A stretch of DNA of 64,000 nt from JAAZLS01 sp964463285 (GTDB lineage: Bacteria; Bacillota; Dethiobacteria; DTU022): contig CAYXBB010000004.1 of NCBI GenBank assembly GCA_964463285.1, positions 6,404 to 70,403 on the forward strand, written 5' to 3'. The notes below the pieces were generated by a model that was given only the letters and a program-made list of their open reading frames with translations, was not told the DNA's origin and made no database searches. This document shows positions 16,454 to 25,182 of this stretch, in pieces (position 1 is the first letter of the stretch; each line of letters starts with the position of its first letter). The translations under genes and the position numbers were made by a program.

Positions 16454-19384
16454 GTGCCGGCAGCTAAGACTCACCAGGGCGGCGCTTCCAAAAATAAACC
16501 CAAACCTAAAAAAATTTTTAAAACCATATTTAGCCTGTTATTGATAATTATTGTAGTGGGAGGTTTGGCCCTGACAGTAAAAATAGCCCTATGTATAAAG
16601 GATCTGCCCCCCTTTGATCCGGATCAGTTGCAATTTGTGGAAGCCTCATTTGTTTATGATAACCAGGATCGGGAGATAACCGCCCTTCACGATGAGCAAA
16701 ACCGGGTGATAGTATCCCTGGATGAAATTCCGCAGCATGTCCAAAAAGCCTTTATCGCCATAGAAGACGAACGCTTTGAAAAACATTTCGGAGTTGACAT
16801 CATCGGTTTTTTTCGAGCCTTGCTGACCAACATCCGCTACCGTTCCATACGGCAGGGATTCAGCACCATTACCCAGCAACTGGCCCGCAACACCTATCTT
16901 ACCTTTGATCAAACCTATGAACGGAAAATAAAAGAGGTATGGCTGGCCCTGTTAATTGAAAAACATTTTACCAAAGAGGAAATTCTGGAAATGTACTTAA
17001 ACCGGATATACTTTGGCAACCGTGCCTATGGTGTGGAGACTGCCGCCCAGACTTATTTTAACAAACATGCAAGCGAGCTCTCCGTGGGCGAAGGAGCACT
17101 GCTGGCGGGAATAATCAGTTCGCCCAACATCAACAACCCTTTTAACAGCGAGGAGATCGCCGCCGACAAGCAGGCACTGGTGCTTAAAAACATGTTACGG
17201 TTAAAGTATATCGACCAAGAACAGTACGATCAGACCCTGGTCGAGGAACCGGTATACGGAGAACCCCCGGCGATAGAATACCCCCATCCCTATTTTATTG
17301 ATTACGTGGTTCACCAGGAGCTGGTGGACATTTTGTCCGCTATGCCGCAGTTCGGTACCGAGGAGGAGGCTTACCAGGCCATCTATAACGGGGGACTCCG
17401 GATCTACACCACCATGGACAGCTCTTACCAGACCCAGGTGGAGAACGTGCTGAACCGGTCCGAACTTTATCCCCGCACAGTTTACGTGGACATGAACCGG
17501 CTGCGCGAAGCTATCCAGACGCTTCCCTCCAATCCGGAGGCAAGCCTCCCGGCAAACAAACTGTCGGAATGCATTGACGAGGAAAACGGCATCCCCCAGC
17601 CCCAGGCGGCGGTGGTTTTGGCCAACCCCAAAACCGGCGAAATAACCGCCCTGGGCGGCGGCAGGGAATACAGCCGGAAAAACAATCAGCTGCTGCGCTT
17701 TACCAGCCTGCGGCAACCCGGCTCGGCGATCAAACCCATCGTCAACTATGGTCCGGCTTTTGAAGAAGGCGTGCTGGCAGGTGCGGGATCCATTCTTGAC
17801 GATTCTCCCTACATTTCCGGCAACTGGGCCCCGGAGAATTTTGATTACCGATTTCGCGGCCTGATCACTGTCCGGGAGGCGCTGCTTTATTCCTTTAATA
17901 TCCCCGCCGTGCGGGCGTTTGAGATGCTCACCCCCCAGGTGGGGACCCGCTACGCCGAGCGGATGGGTATTTCCACCTTCGCTTCCGGCGATGAGCAGTA
18001 CCTGCCCACCACCCTGGGGGGTATTACCAACGGGGTAACCGCCCTGGACATGACCCAGGCTTACTGCGTGCTGGCCAACGAGGGTTTAAGGTTGGACTTG
18101 CATGCGGTTAAACGAATTGAGAATCGCCGGGGACAGGTAATTTATGAGCACGGTTCCAATCCCCAGCAAATATTAAGTCCTCAGGCTAGCTTTATCGTTA
18201 CGGATATTCTCCAGGATCTGGTCCGTTACTATACAGGACGTAATTTAAATATTGACCGCCCGGTAGCCTGCAAGACCGGAACCACCAATTTCTGGCGGGA
18301 TGTTTATTTGGCCGCCTATACCCCCAACCTGGTGGCTACATTCTGGATGGGCTATGATGAGCCGCGGGTCGGTAACATTGAACAGGGGTGGAGCTATTCC
18401 ACCACATTCCTTAGAGAAATATTCAAGGAAGTATTTAAGACCCTGCCCATTGAAAATTTTAGGCGCCCGGCCGGAGTTACCCAGGTAGAGGTCTGCACCA
18501 AGTCCGGGCTTCTTCCCACCGACCTGTGCCGGGCCCAGGGCACCGTAGCCACCGATTATTTCCTGGAGGGACATGTTCCCCGCCTGAGCTGTGATCTGCA
18601 CCTGGCTATAGATATAGATACTACCACCGGCTTGCCGGCAGATCCGTTCGTGCCTCCCTACCTGATTGAGACCAAGGTCTTTCTTAACCGACCCCCTTAC
18701 CTGGTTACCGATTCCCGGTGGGTTGGAAAACCCGGGCGACGCCCCGAAGATGCCGACCAGATGCCGCCCACCGGGGAAACAGGCCCTGAACTTGATCTGG
18801 AGCGTCCGAATGCCCCTACCGGTTTTACCGCCACCGTCCATGAAAACCTGGTCCTGCTGGAATGGAGCTACCCGGAAGAACATGACCTGAAACACTTTAT
18901 TTTGTTCCGGCAAAAAAAAGGGGAAGAACGACAGTTTGTGGCCTCCGTTCGCCCCGAATTTCTGGACTACACCGATATTTTAAGAGACAGCCCCGACGCC
19001 GAGTACATTTATACCCTGTATGCCGCCGATGACCAGGATCGCTTCTCAGTGCCGGCCGAGGTTAAGCTGAAACTGGAAGAAGTTGAGGACAGTTCCAGTC
19101 CCCGGCAGCCCCTCAATTTCCAAGGCGCTCTCATCGATAACGCCCTGGTTCTAACCTGGACCTACCCAGGAGCGGCACCCGATAGTTTTATCCTGGAACG
19201 CAAAATACCTCCGGGGAATTTCGAAACGATAGCCAGCATTCGCGGCACCCGGCTAACCTACGACGATACCGATTTGCAACCGGGATATACCTATTATTAT
19301 CGCCTTTATGCCTTTAAAAACGGATCCGCCTCTCGACCGGCCGAATTTCAAGTATCTACCGGGGAGGAAGAATATGATCAGTAG
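16454..19384 (+). CDS. Class A penicillin-binding protein (bifunctional transglycosylase/transpeptidase) with C-terminal FN3-like domains
   Basis: The 976-residue protein polymerises and cross-links peptidoglycan outside the membrane. Seen in order: a basic N-tail, one membrane helix (about 22-47), a GT51 domain with EDERFEKHFGVD and QGFSTITQQLARN (catalytic Glu near 106), and a transpeptidase domain with the active-site serine in PGSAIKP near 422, SFN near 477 and KTGT near 605. Beyond ~780 are two fibronectin type III-like repeats (WSYPEEHDL... and WTYPGAAPD..., each ending in a YxYxLYA strand). It starts with GTG after TTAGGAGGAGG. FN3 tails are common in clostridial PBPs and may bind wall polymer. 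Confidence 0.92.
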   Translation: MPAAKTHQGGASKNKPKPKKIFKTIFSLLLIIIVVGGLALTVKIALCIKDLPPFDPDQLQFVEASFVYDNQDREITALHDEQNRVIVSLDEIPQHVQKAFIAIEDERFEKHFGVDIIGFFRALLTNIRYRSIRQGFSTITQQLARNTYLTFDQTYERKIKEVWLALLIEKHFTKEEILEMYLNRIYFGNRAYGVETAAQTYFNKHASELSVGEGALLAGIISSPNINNPFNSEEIAADKQALVLKNMLRLKYIDQEQYDQTLVEEPVYGEPPAIEYPHPYFIDYVVHQELVDILSAMPQFGTEEEAYQAIYNGGLRIYTTMDSSYQTQVENVLNRSELYPRTVYVDMNRLREAIQTLPSNPEASLPANKLSECIDEENGIPQPQAAVVLANPKTGEITALGGGREYSRKNNQLLRFTSLRQPGSAIKPIVNYGPAFEEGVLAGAGSILDDSPYISGNWAPENFDYRFRGLITVREALLYSFNIPAVRAFEMLTPQVGTRYAERMGISTFASGDEQYLPTTLGGITNGVTALDMTQAYCVLANEGLRLDLHAVKRIENRRGQVIYEHGSNPQQILSPQASFIVTDILQDLVRYYTGRNLNIDRPVACKTGTTNFWRDVYLAAYTPNLVATFWMGYDEPRVGNIEQGWSYSTTFLREIFKEVFKTLPIENFRRPAGVTQVEVCTKSGLLPTDLCRAQGTVATDYFLEGHVPRLSCDLHLAIDIDTTTGLPADPFVPPYLIETKVFLNRPPYLVTDSRWVGKPGRRPEDADQMPPTGETGPELDLERPNAPTGFTATVHENLVLLEWSYPEEHDLKHFILFRQKKGEERQFVASVRPEFLDYTDILRDSPDAEYIYTLYAADDQDRFSVPAEVKLKLEEVEDSSSPRQPLNFQGALIDNALVLTWTYPGAAPDSFILERKIPPGNFETIASIRGTRLTYDDTDLQPGYTYYYRLYAFKNGSASRPAEFQVSTGEEEYDQ

Positions 19385-19460
19385 TTCGGAGGCAGCAACT
19401 ATCCCCGCTCCCCGATCTTGCAGGCCGGCCGGCCCGCATTCCGGGGGATACAACAATTTT

Positions 19461-21854
19461 TTACTGGCCGGTTAGACTTACCACCGTTACCCCGTCCCCG
19501 CCTTCAGGGCGGGTTCCCCGGCGGTATTCCTTAACCAGGCAGTGCTGCTCCAGATGTCGGCGCAGCCCCTGCTTAAGCCTTCCGGTACCCTGACCGTGGA
19601 TCAGGGTGATTTCCTTCAGCCCGGCCCACAGGGCATCGTCCAGCGCTTTCTCCACCTTTTCCAGGGCCTCTTCCTGGCGCATCCCTCTCAAATCAATCTC
19701 CTTGTGCACAGTGCCTGACTTTTGCACGGAATATCCTCCGCCATCCGCATAGTTCCTTACCGGCGCGGCAGCCTCCGGCTGTTCTTCACTCCGCCCCAGG
19801 CCGGAAAGCGGTACGTGGATTCTGATCTTTCCCACCTGGACCACCGCCTCCCGCAAAGAAAAAGAGATGATCTCCCCGGTTTGTTGCAGACTCAGCACTT
19901 TTACCTTCCGCCCTACTGCCAATTCATCCTCTTTTAACTCGGCCTCCTCCCTGTTTATTTCCTGACCGGCTATCTCACTCTGTAGATCTTGCAGCTTCTG
20001 CCGGGCTTGCTCGGCCAGCGGCAAAACCCCGGTTTTTGTTTCCCGCTGAAGCTGGTGCAACTCCCGGATCAGCTGGTCCGCAGCTCCCCTGGCCCGGCGG
20101 ACTATCAAGCGGGCTTCCTCCCGGGCCTGACGTAAAATTTCCTGACGCTTGGAATATATCTCCCTTTGTTTCTGTTCTAGCTGCTGTCGCAGGACCGCCG
20201 CCCGGGCCCGCTCCAGTGAGGCCAGCTGACTGTCTTTCGAAAGACGACGCTGATCCGCCACCAGGCCGGCAATTACCGATTCCACCTGGGCATGTTCTTC
20301 TTTCAAAAACCCCCGGGCCTGTCCCAACACCGAAGGCGGCAAGCCCAGCTTTTCCGCTATCGCCAGGGCGTTGCTCTGCCCGGGAATTCCCTGCAGTAGA
20401 CGATAGGTAGGAGAAAGGGTTTCCGGATCAAATTCCATGGATGCATTTTCCATCCCCCCCTGCTGGTGGGCAAATATCTTTAATTCGTTGATATGAGTAG
20501 TAGACACGGTCAGAGCGCCGGTGCCGATTAGGAAGTCCAGTACTGCTTTGGCCAGGGCTGCACCTTCTGAAGGATCGGTCCCCGAGCCCAGCTCGTCCAG
20601 CAGTACCAGGCTCTGAGGGCCGGCATCAGTAATGATCTCAATTATATTCTTTAGATGGCCGGAAAAAGTGCTCAGGCTTTGCACAATATCCTGCTCATCC
20701 CCGATATCGGCTCTGATAACCGCAAACACCGGCAAAAGGGTTTTCCGGGAAGCAGGGACATGCAGACCGCTTTGGGCCATGATCGCCAGCAGCCCCATAG
20801 TTTTTAAAGCCACCGTCTTGCCCCCGGTATTCGGGCCGGTAATTACCAATCCCCGGGTAGAGCCGCCTAAAATCACGGTTAGCGGCACCGCCTCCTCCGA
20901 TCGGATCAGGGGATGACGGGCCTGAACCAAGCTAAATTGCGGTTGCCGGTTTCCCGAATAGAGCTGCGGCTCCACCGCTGACTGGTGGAGGCTTAACCTT
21001 CCCCGGGCCAGGGTCAGATCCAGCCGGCCATACAGATCACGATTCCGACTAAGCAAGGCCGCATGTTCGGCTACCAGGGCGGAAAGTTTCCTTAAAATAC
21101 GCTCTGTCTCCTGTTCTTCCTGATGGGCCAGGACGGCCAGTCGGTTTTGAAGTTCCACCACCGGCAAGGGCTCGATAAACCAGGTGGCCCCGCTGGAAGA
21201 TTGATCGTGCACCACCCCGGGAACCCGACCGTGATATTCCTGCTTTATCGGCAACACATAACGGCCATTGCGGATAGTTACCAGAGGTTCCTGCAGATAG
21301 CGGTTCCAGCCCGGGGAACGAAGGTAGGAATCCAACTTTTCGCGTATTCTCTCCCCGGTGTTTTTTTGCCTTCGCCGCAGCAACTGCAGTTCCGGAGAAG
21401 CGCTGTCCAACAACCGTCCCTCCGGATCAATCGAACTTTCCAAGAGGGGAGCCAGCGAGCCTGGAGAAGCCAGCCCGCCGGCCAGGAAAGCCAGGCGAGG
21501 ATACATTTCCCGGTGAGATGAATCCTTAAAAAAATGCTGCCACCGGTCAACACCCCGCAAAAAATCGGCAATCCTGGCCAGTTCGATCCCGCTTAGCAGG
21601 CCTCCTTTACCGGCCCGGACAGTGTACAGAGTAACATCTTCCACCGCCGGGGGGCTAAAAGATCCTTTCCCGACAAGCAGCCTGGCTTCGCTGGTTTCAG
21701 CCTGGCTTCGGCTGATGGCATCATAATCGGCGGAAGGCATAAGCCTGAGTGCCTCTTCCCGAGCCATGGGGGTAACCGTGAAATCTGCCAGCAGGTTGCG
21801 GATCTCCTGAAATTCCAAATTCCTAATTTCCCGTGAGGTTAAAATCCGGTTCAA
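19461..21854 (-). CDS. mutS2: Endonuclease MutS2
   Basis: This 797-residue MutS2 has a core/lever region, the ATPase Walker A VITGPNTGGKTVALKTMG near 333, Walker B LVLLDELGSGTDPSEGAAL near 415 and STTHINELK. A long coiled coil (about 510-635) precedes a C-terminal Smr nuclease domain with EIDLRGMRQEEAL and HGQGTGRL. It resolves recombination intermediates or, as in Bacillus, helps rescue collided ribosomes. It starts with TTG, five bases after AGGAGGGG, 15 bp below mpg, and ends the pheS-to-mutS2 gene run. Confidence 0.93.
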   Translation of the reverse strand: MNRILTSREIRNLEFQEIRNLLADFTVTPMAREEALRLMPSADYDAISRSQAETSEARLLVGKGSFSPPAVEDVTLYTVRAGKGGLLSGIELARIADFLRGVDRWQHFFKDSSHREMYPRLAFLAGGLASPGSLAPLLESSIDPEGRLLDSASPELQLLRRRQKNTGERIREKLDSYLRSPGWNRYLQEPLVTIRNGRYVLPIKQEYHGRVPGVVHDQSSSGATWFIEPLPVVELQNRLAVLAHQEEQETERILRKLSALVAEHAALLSRNRDLYGRLDLTLARGRLSLHQSAVEPQLYSGNRQPQFSLVQARHPLIRSEEAVPLTVILGGSTRGLVITGPNTGGKTVALKTMGLLAIMAQSGLHVPASRKTLLPVFAVIRADIGDEQDIVQSLSTFSGHLKNIIEIITDAGPQSLVLLDELGSGTDPSEGAALAKAVLDFLIGTGALTVSTTHINELKIFAHQQGGMENASMEFDPETLSPTYRLLQGIPGQSNALAIAEKLGLPPSVLGQARGFLKEEHAQVESVIAGLVADQRRLSKDSQLASLERARAAVLRQQLEQKQREIYSKRQEILRQAREEARLIVRRARGAADQLIRELHQLQRETKTGVLPLAEQARQKLQDLQSEIAGQEINREEAELKEDELAVGRKVKVLSLQQTGEIISFSLREAVVQVGKIRIHVPLSGLGRSEEQPEAAAPVRNYADGGGYSVQKSGTVHKEIDLRGMRQEEALEKVEKALDDALWAGLKEITLIHGQGTGRLKQGLRRHLEQHCLVKEYRRGTRPEGGDGVTVVSLTGQ

Positions 21855-21869
21855 GATCGCCCCTCCTGT

Positions 21870-22499
21870 TTATTGCCTCTTGCCTCCTGTTTCCTGTTTC
21901 CAGTTCGATACAAATCTATTCCCTTCTATATAAAATCGCCAGGGTTTGTCGCCCCCCCGGCTGATCCCTATCCGGGGAGCAGATATAATGGACAGGGGCT
22001 CTTGCTCTCGCCGCTTAAATCCTCGCCCAATCCATAACGGGTGACCCTGCAGAGGTTGCCGGTTTAAAACACCGGTTATCCCCAGGGCCTGGCAGAGTTT
22101 GCCCGGGCCGTTGGTCAGCCCGGTTTCCGGTTTTAATGGCCCCCTGCGGCGGTACATCAGCTCCAGTCCTACTACCGGCTCCAGGGCCCGGATAAGCACC
22201 GCCTCGCCCACCCCCGATTGGCCGGTAACCGCATTAAAACAGTAGTGATTTCCATAAATAAAATAAATGTAGGCCCTTCCGGCCGGATCAAACATGGCCT
22301 CATTGCGCGCAGTTTTCCCCCGGGCGGCATGGCAGGCCGGATCTCCGCAGCTCAAATACGCCTCTGTCTCCACAATCAGCCCGGCGGTCAATCCCTCGCC
22401 ATTATCATGACAGAGCATCCGCCCCAGCAGGTCCCGGGCTACCGTAACCGTATCCCGGTTATAAAATTCCGGTGGTAGGGGTTGCAGACTATTTTTCAT
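21870..22499 (-). CDS. mpg: 3-methyladenine DNA glycosylase (AAG/MPG family)
   Basis: The 209-residue product matches the alkyladenine glycosylase fold: ARDLLGRMLCH, the IVETEAYLSCGDPACHA stretch with the catalytic Glu, YIYFIYGNHYCFNAV, and the GPGKLCQALGIT stretch near 145. It excises alkylated purines and hypoxanthine for base excision repair. Its start overlaps the end of polX, so the two repair genes are translated together. Confidence 0.92.
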   Translation of the reverse strand: MKNSLQPLPPEFYNRDTVTVARDLLGRMLCHDNGEGLTAGLIVETEAYLSCGDPACHAARGKTARNEAMFDPAGRAYIYFIYGNHYCFNAVTGQSGVGEAVLIRALEPVVGLELMYRRRGPLKPETGLTNGPGKLCQALGITGVLNRQPLQGHPLWIGRGFKRREQEPLSIISAPRIGISRGGDKPWRFYIEGNRFVSNWKQETGGKRQ

Positions 22500-24252
22500 T
22501 TTTGTTCGGGCTACTTCGGATACTGTTCAGCAGGGTCTTCACCTCTTCCAGGGAACGGGTGTTGATTACCTCCCGGGCCTCCAACCCTCCCCGGCGGGCC
22601 ACAGTTACCCCGTACTCCATGTCGTCCATGGTCACCAGGCTGTGGGCATCGGTGTTAACCGCCAGCAAAACTCCCTTTTTTCTGGCCTGCGGAAGGTGGA
22701 TATCCGCCAGATCCAGCCGCTGGGGAGAAGAATTTATCTCTATAGCGGTTCCGGTAACCGCCGCCCGGGCAATTACCTGTTCCAGATCCACCTGGTATCC
22801 CCCCCGACTGCCCAGAAGACGTCCGGTGGGGTGACCTATTATATGGACTGCTGGATGGGCCATGGCCCGGCAAATCCGTTCGGTCATCTCCTGTCTGCCC
22901 TGGCGGAAATTGCTGTGCACAGAAGCCACCACCAGCTCCAACCGGTATAGAAGCTCATCGGGCAGGTCCAGAGAGCCATCGGAATGTATGTCTACCTCGG
23001 CCCCGGCCAACAGATAACAGGAGCAGTTGCCGCTCTGGTTAAACTGCGCGATCCGGGCAATTTGTTCCCGCAATCTTTCTGGAGAAAGCCCCCGGGCAAT
23101 CTGTAAAGAAGGAGAATGATCGGTAATAGCCAGGTATTGATAGCCCATGGCCGCCGCCCGGTCAGCCAGCTCCGTAATGGTATGAAGCCCGTCGCTCCAG
23201 TCACTGTGCAGGTGCAGATCCCCCTTGATCTGTTTGAGTTCCAGCAGTTCAGGCAGATCTCCCCGCCGGGCCCGCTCGATCTCATCTCTTCCCTCCCGAA
23301 GTTCAGGGGGAATAAAAGGAAGCCCCAGCCTCTCATAAATTTCCTCTTCTCGGTTAACCGGAAATTCTTCTCCATCGCTTTGCAGACCACCGGGAGCCAT
23401 GGCAAGCCCTTTTTGCCGGGCCAGGGCCAGGAGCTGCCGGTAGTGGGCCGGTGAACCGGTGGAACAGAGCAAAACAGCTGCCAGCCGCTCTACCGGTACA
23501 GGTAACAGGTGTACGGGCAGGCCGGCAGGAGTGCGAAAAGATAGCCCGGTAAACGGGCGATAACCTTCCCCGCCGGTTTTCATTTCTTCTTGAATTTCAC
23601 CCGGGATTATCCCGGCAAGTGCCTCCCTGAACACCCCGGAACCGTTCCTTTCCAAACCTATCACCAGCAGAGCCTCGGTTACAGTTTCCGTCCCCCGCCG
23701 CAAATCTCCCGACTCCCGGCAGAGCACCACCCCCGGCAACTTTTCTATCTGCCCCTGCCATTGCCGGGCCAGGGGAAGCGCTATCCCCCGGTGAAATGTT
23801 TCTGCATATTTGGGTTGCTGATCAAAATAATTTAGTACGGTGTTCCGCAAATTATCTCCCAGATTATCCATTCGGCCCTCCCGGGCCGAATGTTCCAGCT
23901 CTCGCAGGCTTTTCAGTTCCAACCCCCTATATAATTTATGGGCGGTTTTATAGCTCACACCCGGTATCTCGTACATCACCAGGAATTCCGGGGGCACCTC
24001 CGATTCCAATTCAGATAAAAACCGGGAGCCGCCGGTATCAATTAGCTCCCGTATCTTTTTTTCCAGTGCTTCCCCCACCCCCGGGATATCCCGCAGCCGC
24101 TCCTCCCTGGACAGCTGCTGTAAGGGCCGGTTTAACCGGTTAATCTGACGGGAGGCTATTAAATAGGCTCTCACCTTATACTGGTTTTCCCCTTTGATGG
24201 CCAGAAGCCCGGCCATGCGTTCCAAAGCCGCCGCTATTTCCCAATTTTCCAC
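22489..24252 (-). CDS. polX: PolX-family protein with degenerate polymerase site and PHP domain
   Basis: The 587-residue protein has the PolX plan: helix-hairpin-helix motifs at about 54-71 and 94-108, a family X polymerase domain (about 150-320) and a C-terminal PHP phosphoesterase domain with DLHLHSDWSDG, TDHSPS, EINSSPQRLDL and NTDAHS. The polymerase active site is altered: where active enzymes have GS-x-RR...GDxD, this one reads SGDLRRGTETVTEAL (181-195), so the second Asp is Leu and the first is Glu, and the third Asp position reads VHLL. The PHP residues look intact, so it may act mainly as a 3'-5' exonuclease or AP-site nuclease. It precedes and overlaps mpg. Confidence 0.88.
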   Translation of the reverse strand: MENWEIAAALERMAGLLAIKGENQYKVRAYLIASRQINRLNRPLQQLSREERLRDIPGVGEALEKKIRELIDTGGSRFLSELESEVPPEFLVMYEIPGVSYKTAHKLYRGLELKSLRELEHSAREGRMDNLGDNLRNTVLNYFDQQPKYAETFHRGIALPLARQWQGQIEKLPGVVLCRESGDLRRGTETVTEALLVIGLERNGSGVFREALAGIIPGEIQEEMKTGGEGYRPFTGLSFRTPAGLPVHLLPVPVERLAAVLLCSTGSPAHYRQLLALARQKGLAMAPGGLQSDGEEFPVNREEEIYERLGLPFIPPELREGRDEIERARRGDLPELLELKQIKGDLHLHSDWSDGLHTITELADRAAAMGYQYLAITDHSPSLQIARGLSPERLREQIARIAQFNQSGNCSCYLLAGAEVDIHSDGSLDLPDELLYRLELVVASVHSNFRQGRQEMTERICRAMAHPAVHIIGHPTGRLLGSRGGYQVDLEQVIARAAVTGTAIEINSSPQRLDLADIHLPQARKKGVLLAVNTDAHSLVTMDDMEYGVTVARRGGLEAREVINTRSLEEVKTLLNSIRSSPNKNEK

Positions 24253-24302
24253 GTATAATCGCTCCAGTTATAGCCTTATCACCCGGCGAGGGCTATTATA
24301 TT

Positions 24303-24857
24303 TTACAGATAAGAGATAAACAAAGATTTCAAGCTTTCCACCAGGGCGGGCAGATAGCGCTCGGTGATGGAGATGAAAGCCGAACCGGCCACCGCCTCGG
24401 AAACAAAGCTTACCGGCAGTAAAGAGAACAAACCCACCAGCAGCAGAACTATAATCAACCCTCTGGCCAGCCCCAGCACCAGCCCGGCCAGGCGGTTAAC
24501 CGCTCCCACCACCGGCAGCCGGTTGATAACGGTAAATGTTCTCGCCAGCAGGCCCAGCAGGATCCTGGTCAGAACCAGCAGCACCAGGAAGGCAATTACC
24601 CTGGCGGCTAAATTTACCGCCAAATCTGCGGTAATGCCAAACCCCAGTGAGTTAGATACCTCCTGCAAGGGCATTAAATGGGCGGGATCAATGTAACCCG
24701 CAATAACCTCTCCCAAAGGTCCGTTTCCGTACACCGCCACCGCAATAGCCGCCACAAAGCCTATCAGCCCGATCAGCTGCCTGACCAGCCCCTGGCGGTA
24801 ACCGCTTACCAGGTTCAGGATCAACAATGCCAGAAGCAAAAAGTCCAGCCAGTTCAT
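24303..24857 (-). CDS. CvpA family membrane protein
   Basis: The 184-residue protein opens MNWLDFLLLALLILNLVSGYRQGLVRQL, the standard CvpA start, and has four hydrophobic helices (about 3-20, 27-46, 80-103 and 128-150). CvpA proteins are named for colicin V production but act in the envelope in an unclear way. The start overlaps the zapA end by 4 bp, the usual clostridial zapA-cvpA pairing. Confidence 0.85.
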   Translation of the reverse strand: MNWLDFLLLALLILNLVSGYRQGLVRQLIGLIGFVAAIAVAVYGNGPLGEVIAGYIDPAHLMPLQEVSNSLGFGITADLAVNLAARVIAFLVLLVLTRILLGLLARTFTVINRLPVVGAVNRLAGLVLGLARGLIIVLLLVGLFSLLPVSFVSEAVAGSAFISITERYLPALVESLKSLFISYL

Positions 24858-25102
24858 GTCTCTTCCCTTCCCGCCGGAGAGCGCCGTTCGTCCCGCTGCT
24901 CCAGCAACTGGTGAGCCAGATTCAGGGCGGCCAGAATAGCCAACTGGTGACTGCTACTGGAAACATGCCGCTCCGACAGTGCTCTTAGCAGCCGATCTAC
25001 CAGCCGGGCCGCCCGGTGCATCGACTGCGGGGAAAAGGTGCTTTTGATGGTATATTCTTCCCCCATTATAACCACCGCTACCCGATTTTTAGGCTCCTTC
25101 AT
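24854..25102 (-). CDS. zapA: Cell division protein ZapA
   Basis: An 82-residue protein with the ZapA pattern: an N-terminal beta hairpin (NRVAVVIMGEEYTIKS), then a long dimerisation helix containing LAILAALNLAHQLLEQ. ZapA stabilises the FtsZ ring. It lies 80 bp below pheT and overlaps cvpA by ATGA. Confidence 0.88.
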   Translation of the reverse strand: MKEPKNRVAVVIMGEEYTIKSTFSPQSMHRAARLVDRLLRALSERHVSSSSHQLAILAALNLAHQLLEQRDERRSPAGREET

Positions 25103-25182
25103 CGCCGGTTACCCCTTTTCCCCGATCCCAGTATATCCAGGGAGGATATTCGAGATATTCGCAGACAACTCCTGCCGACGGG

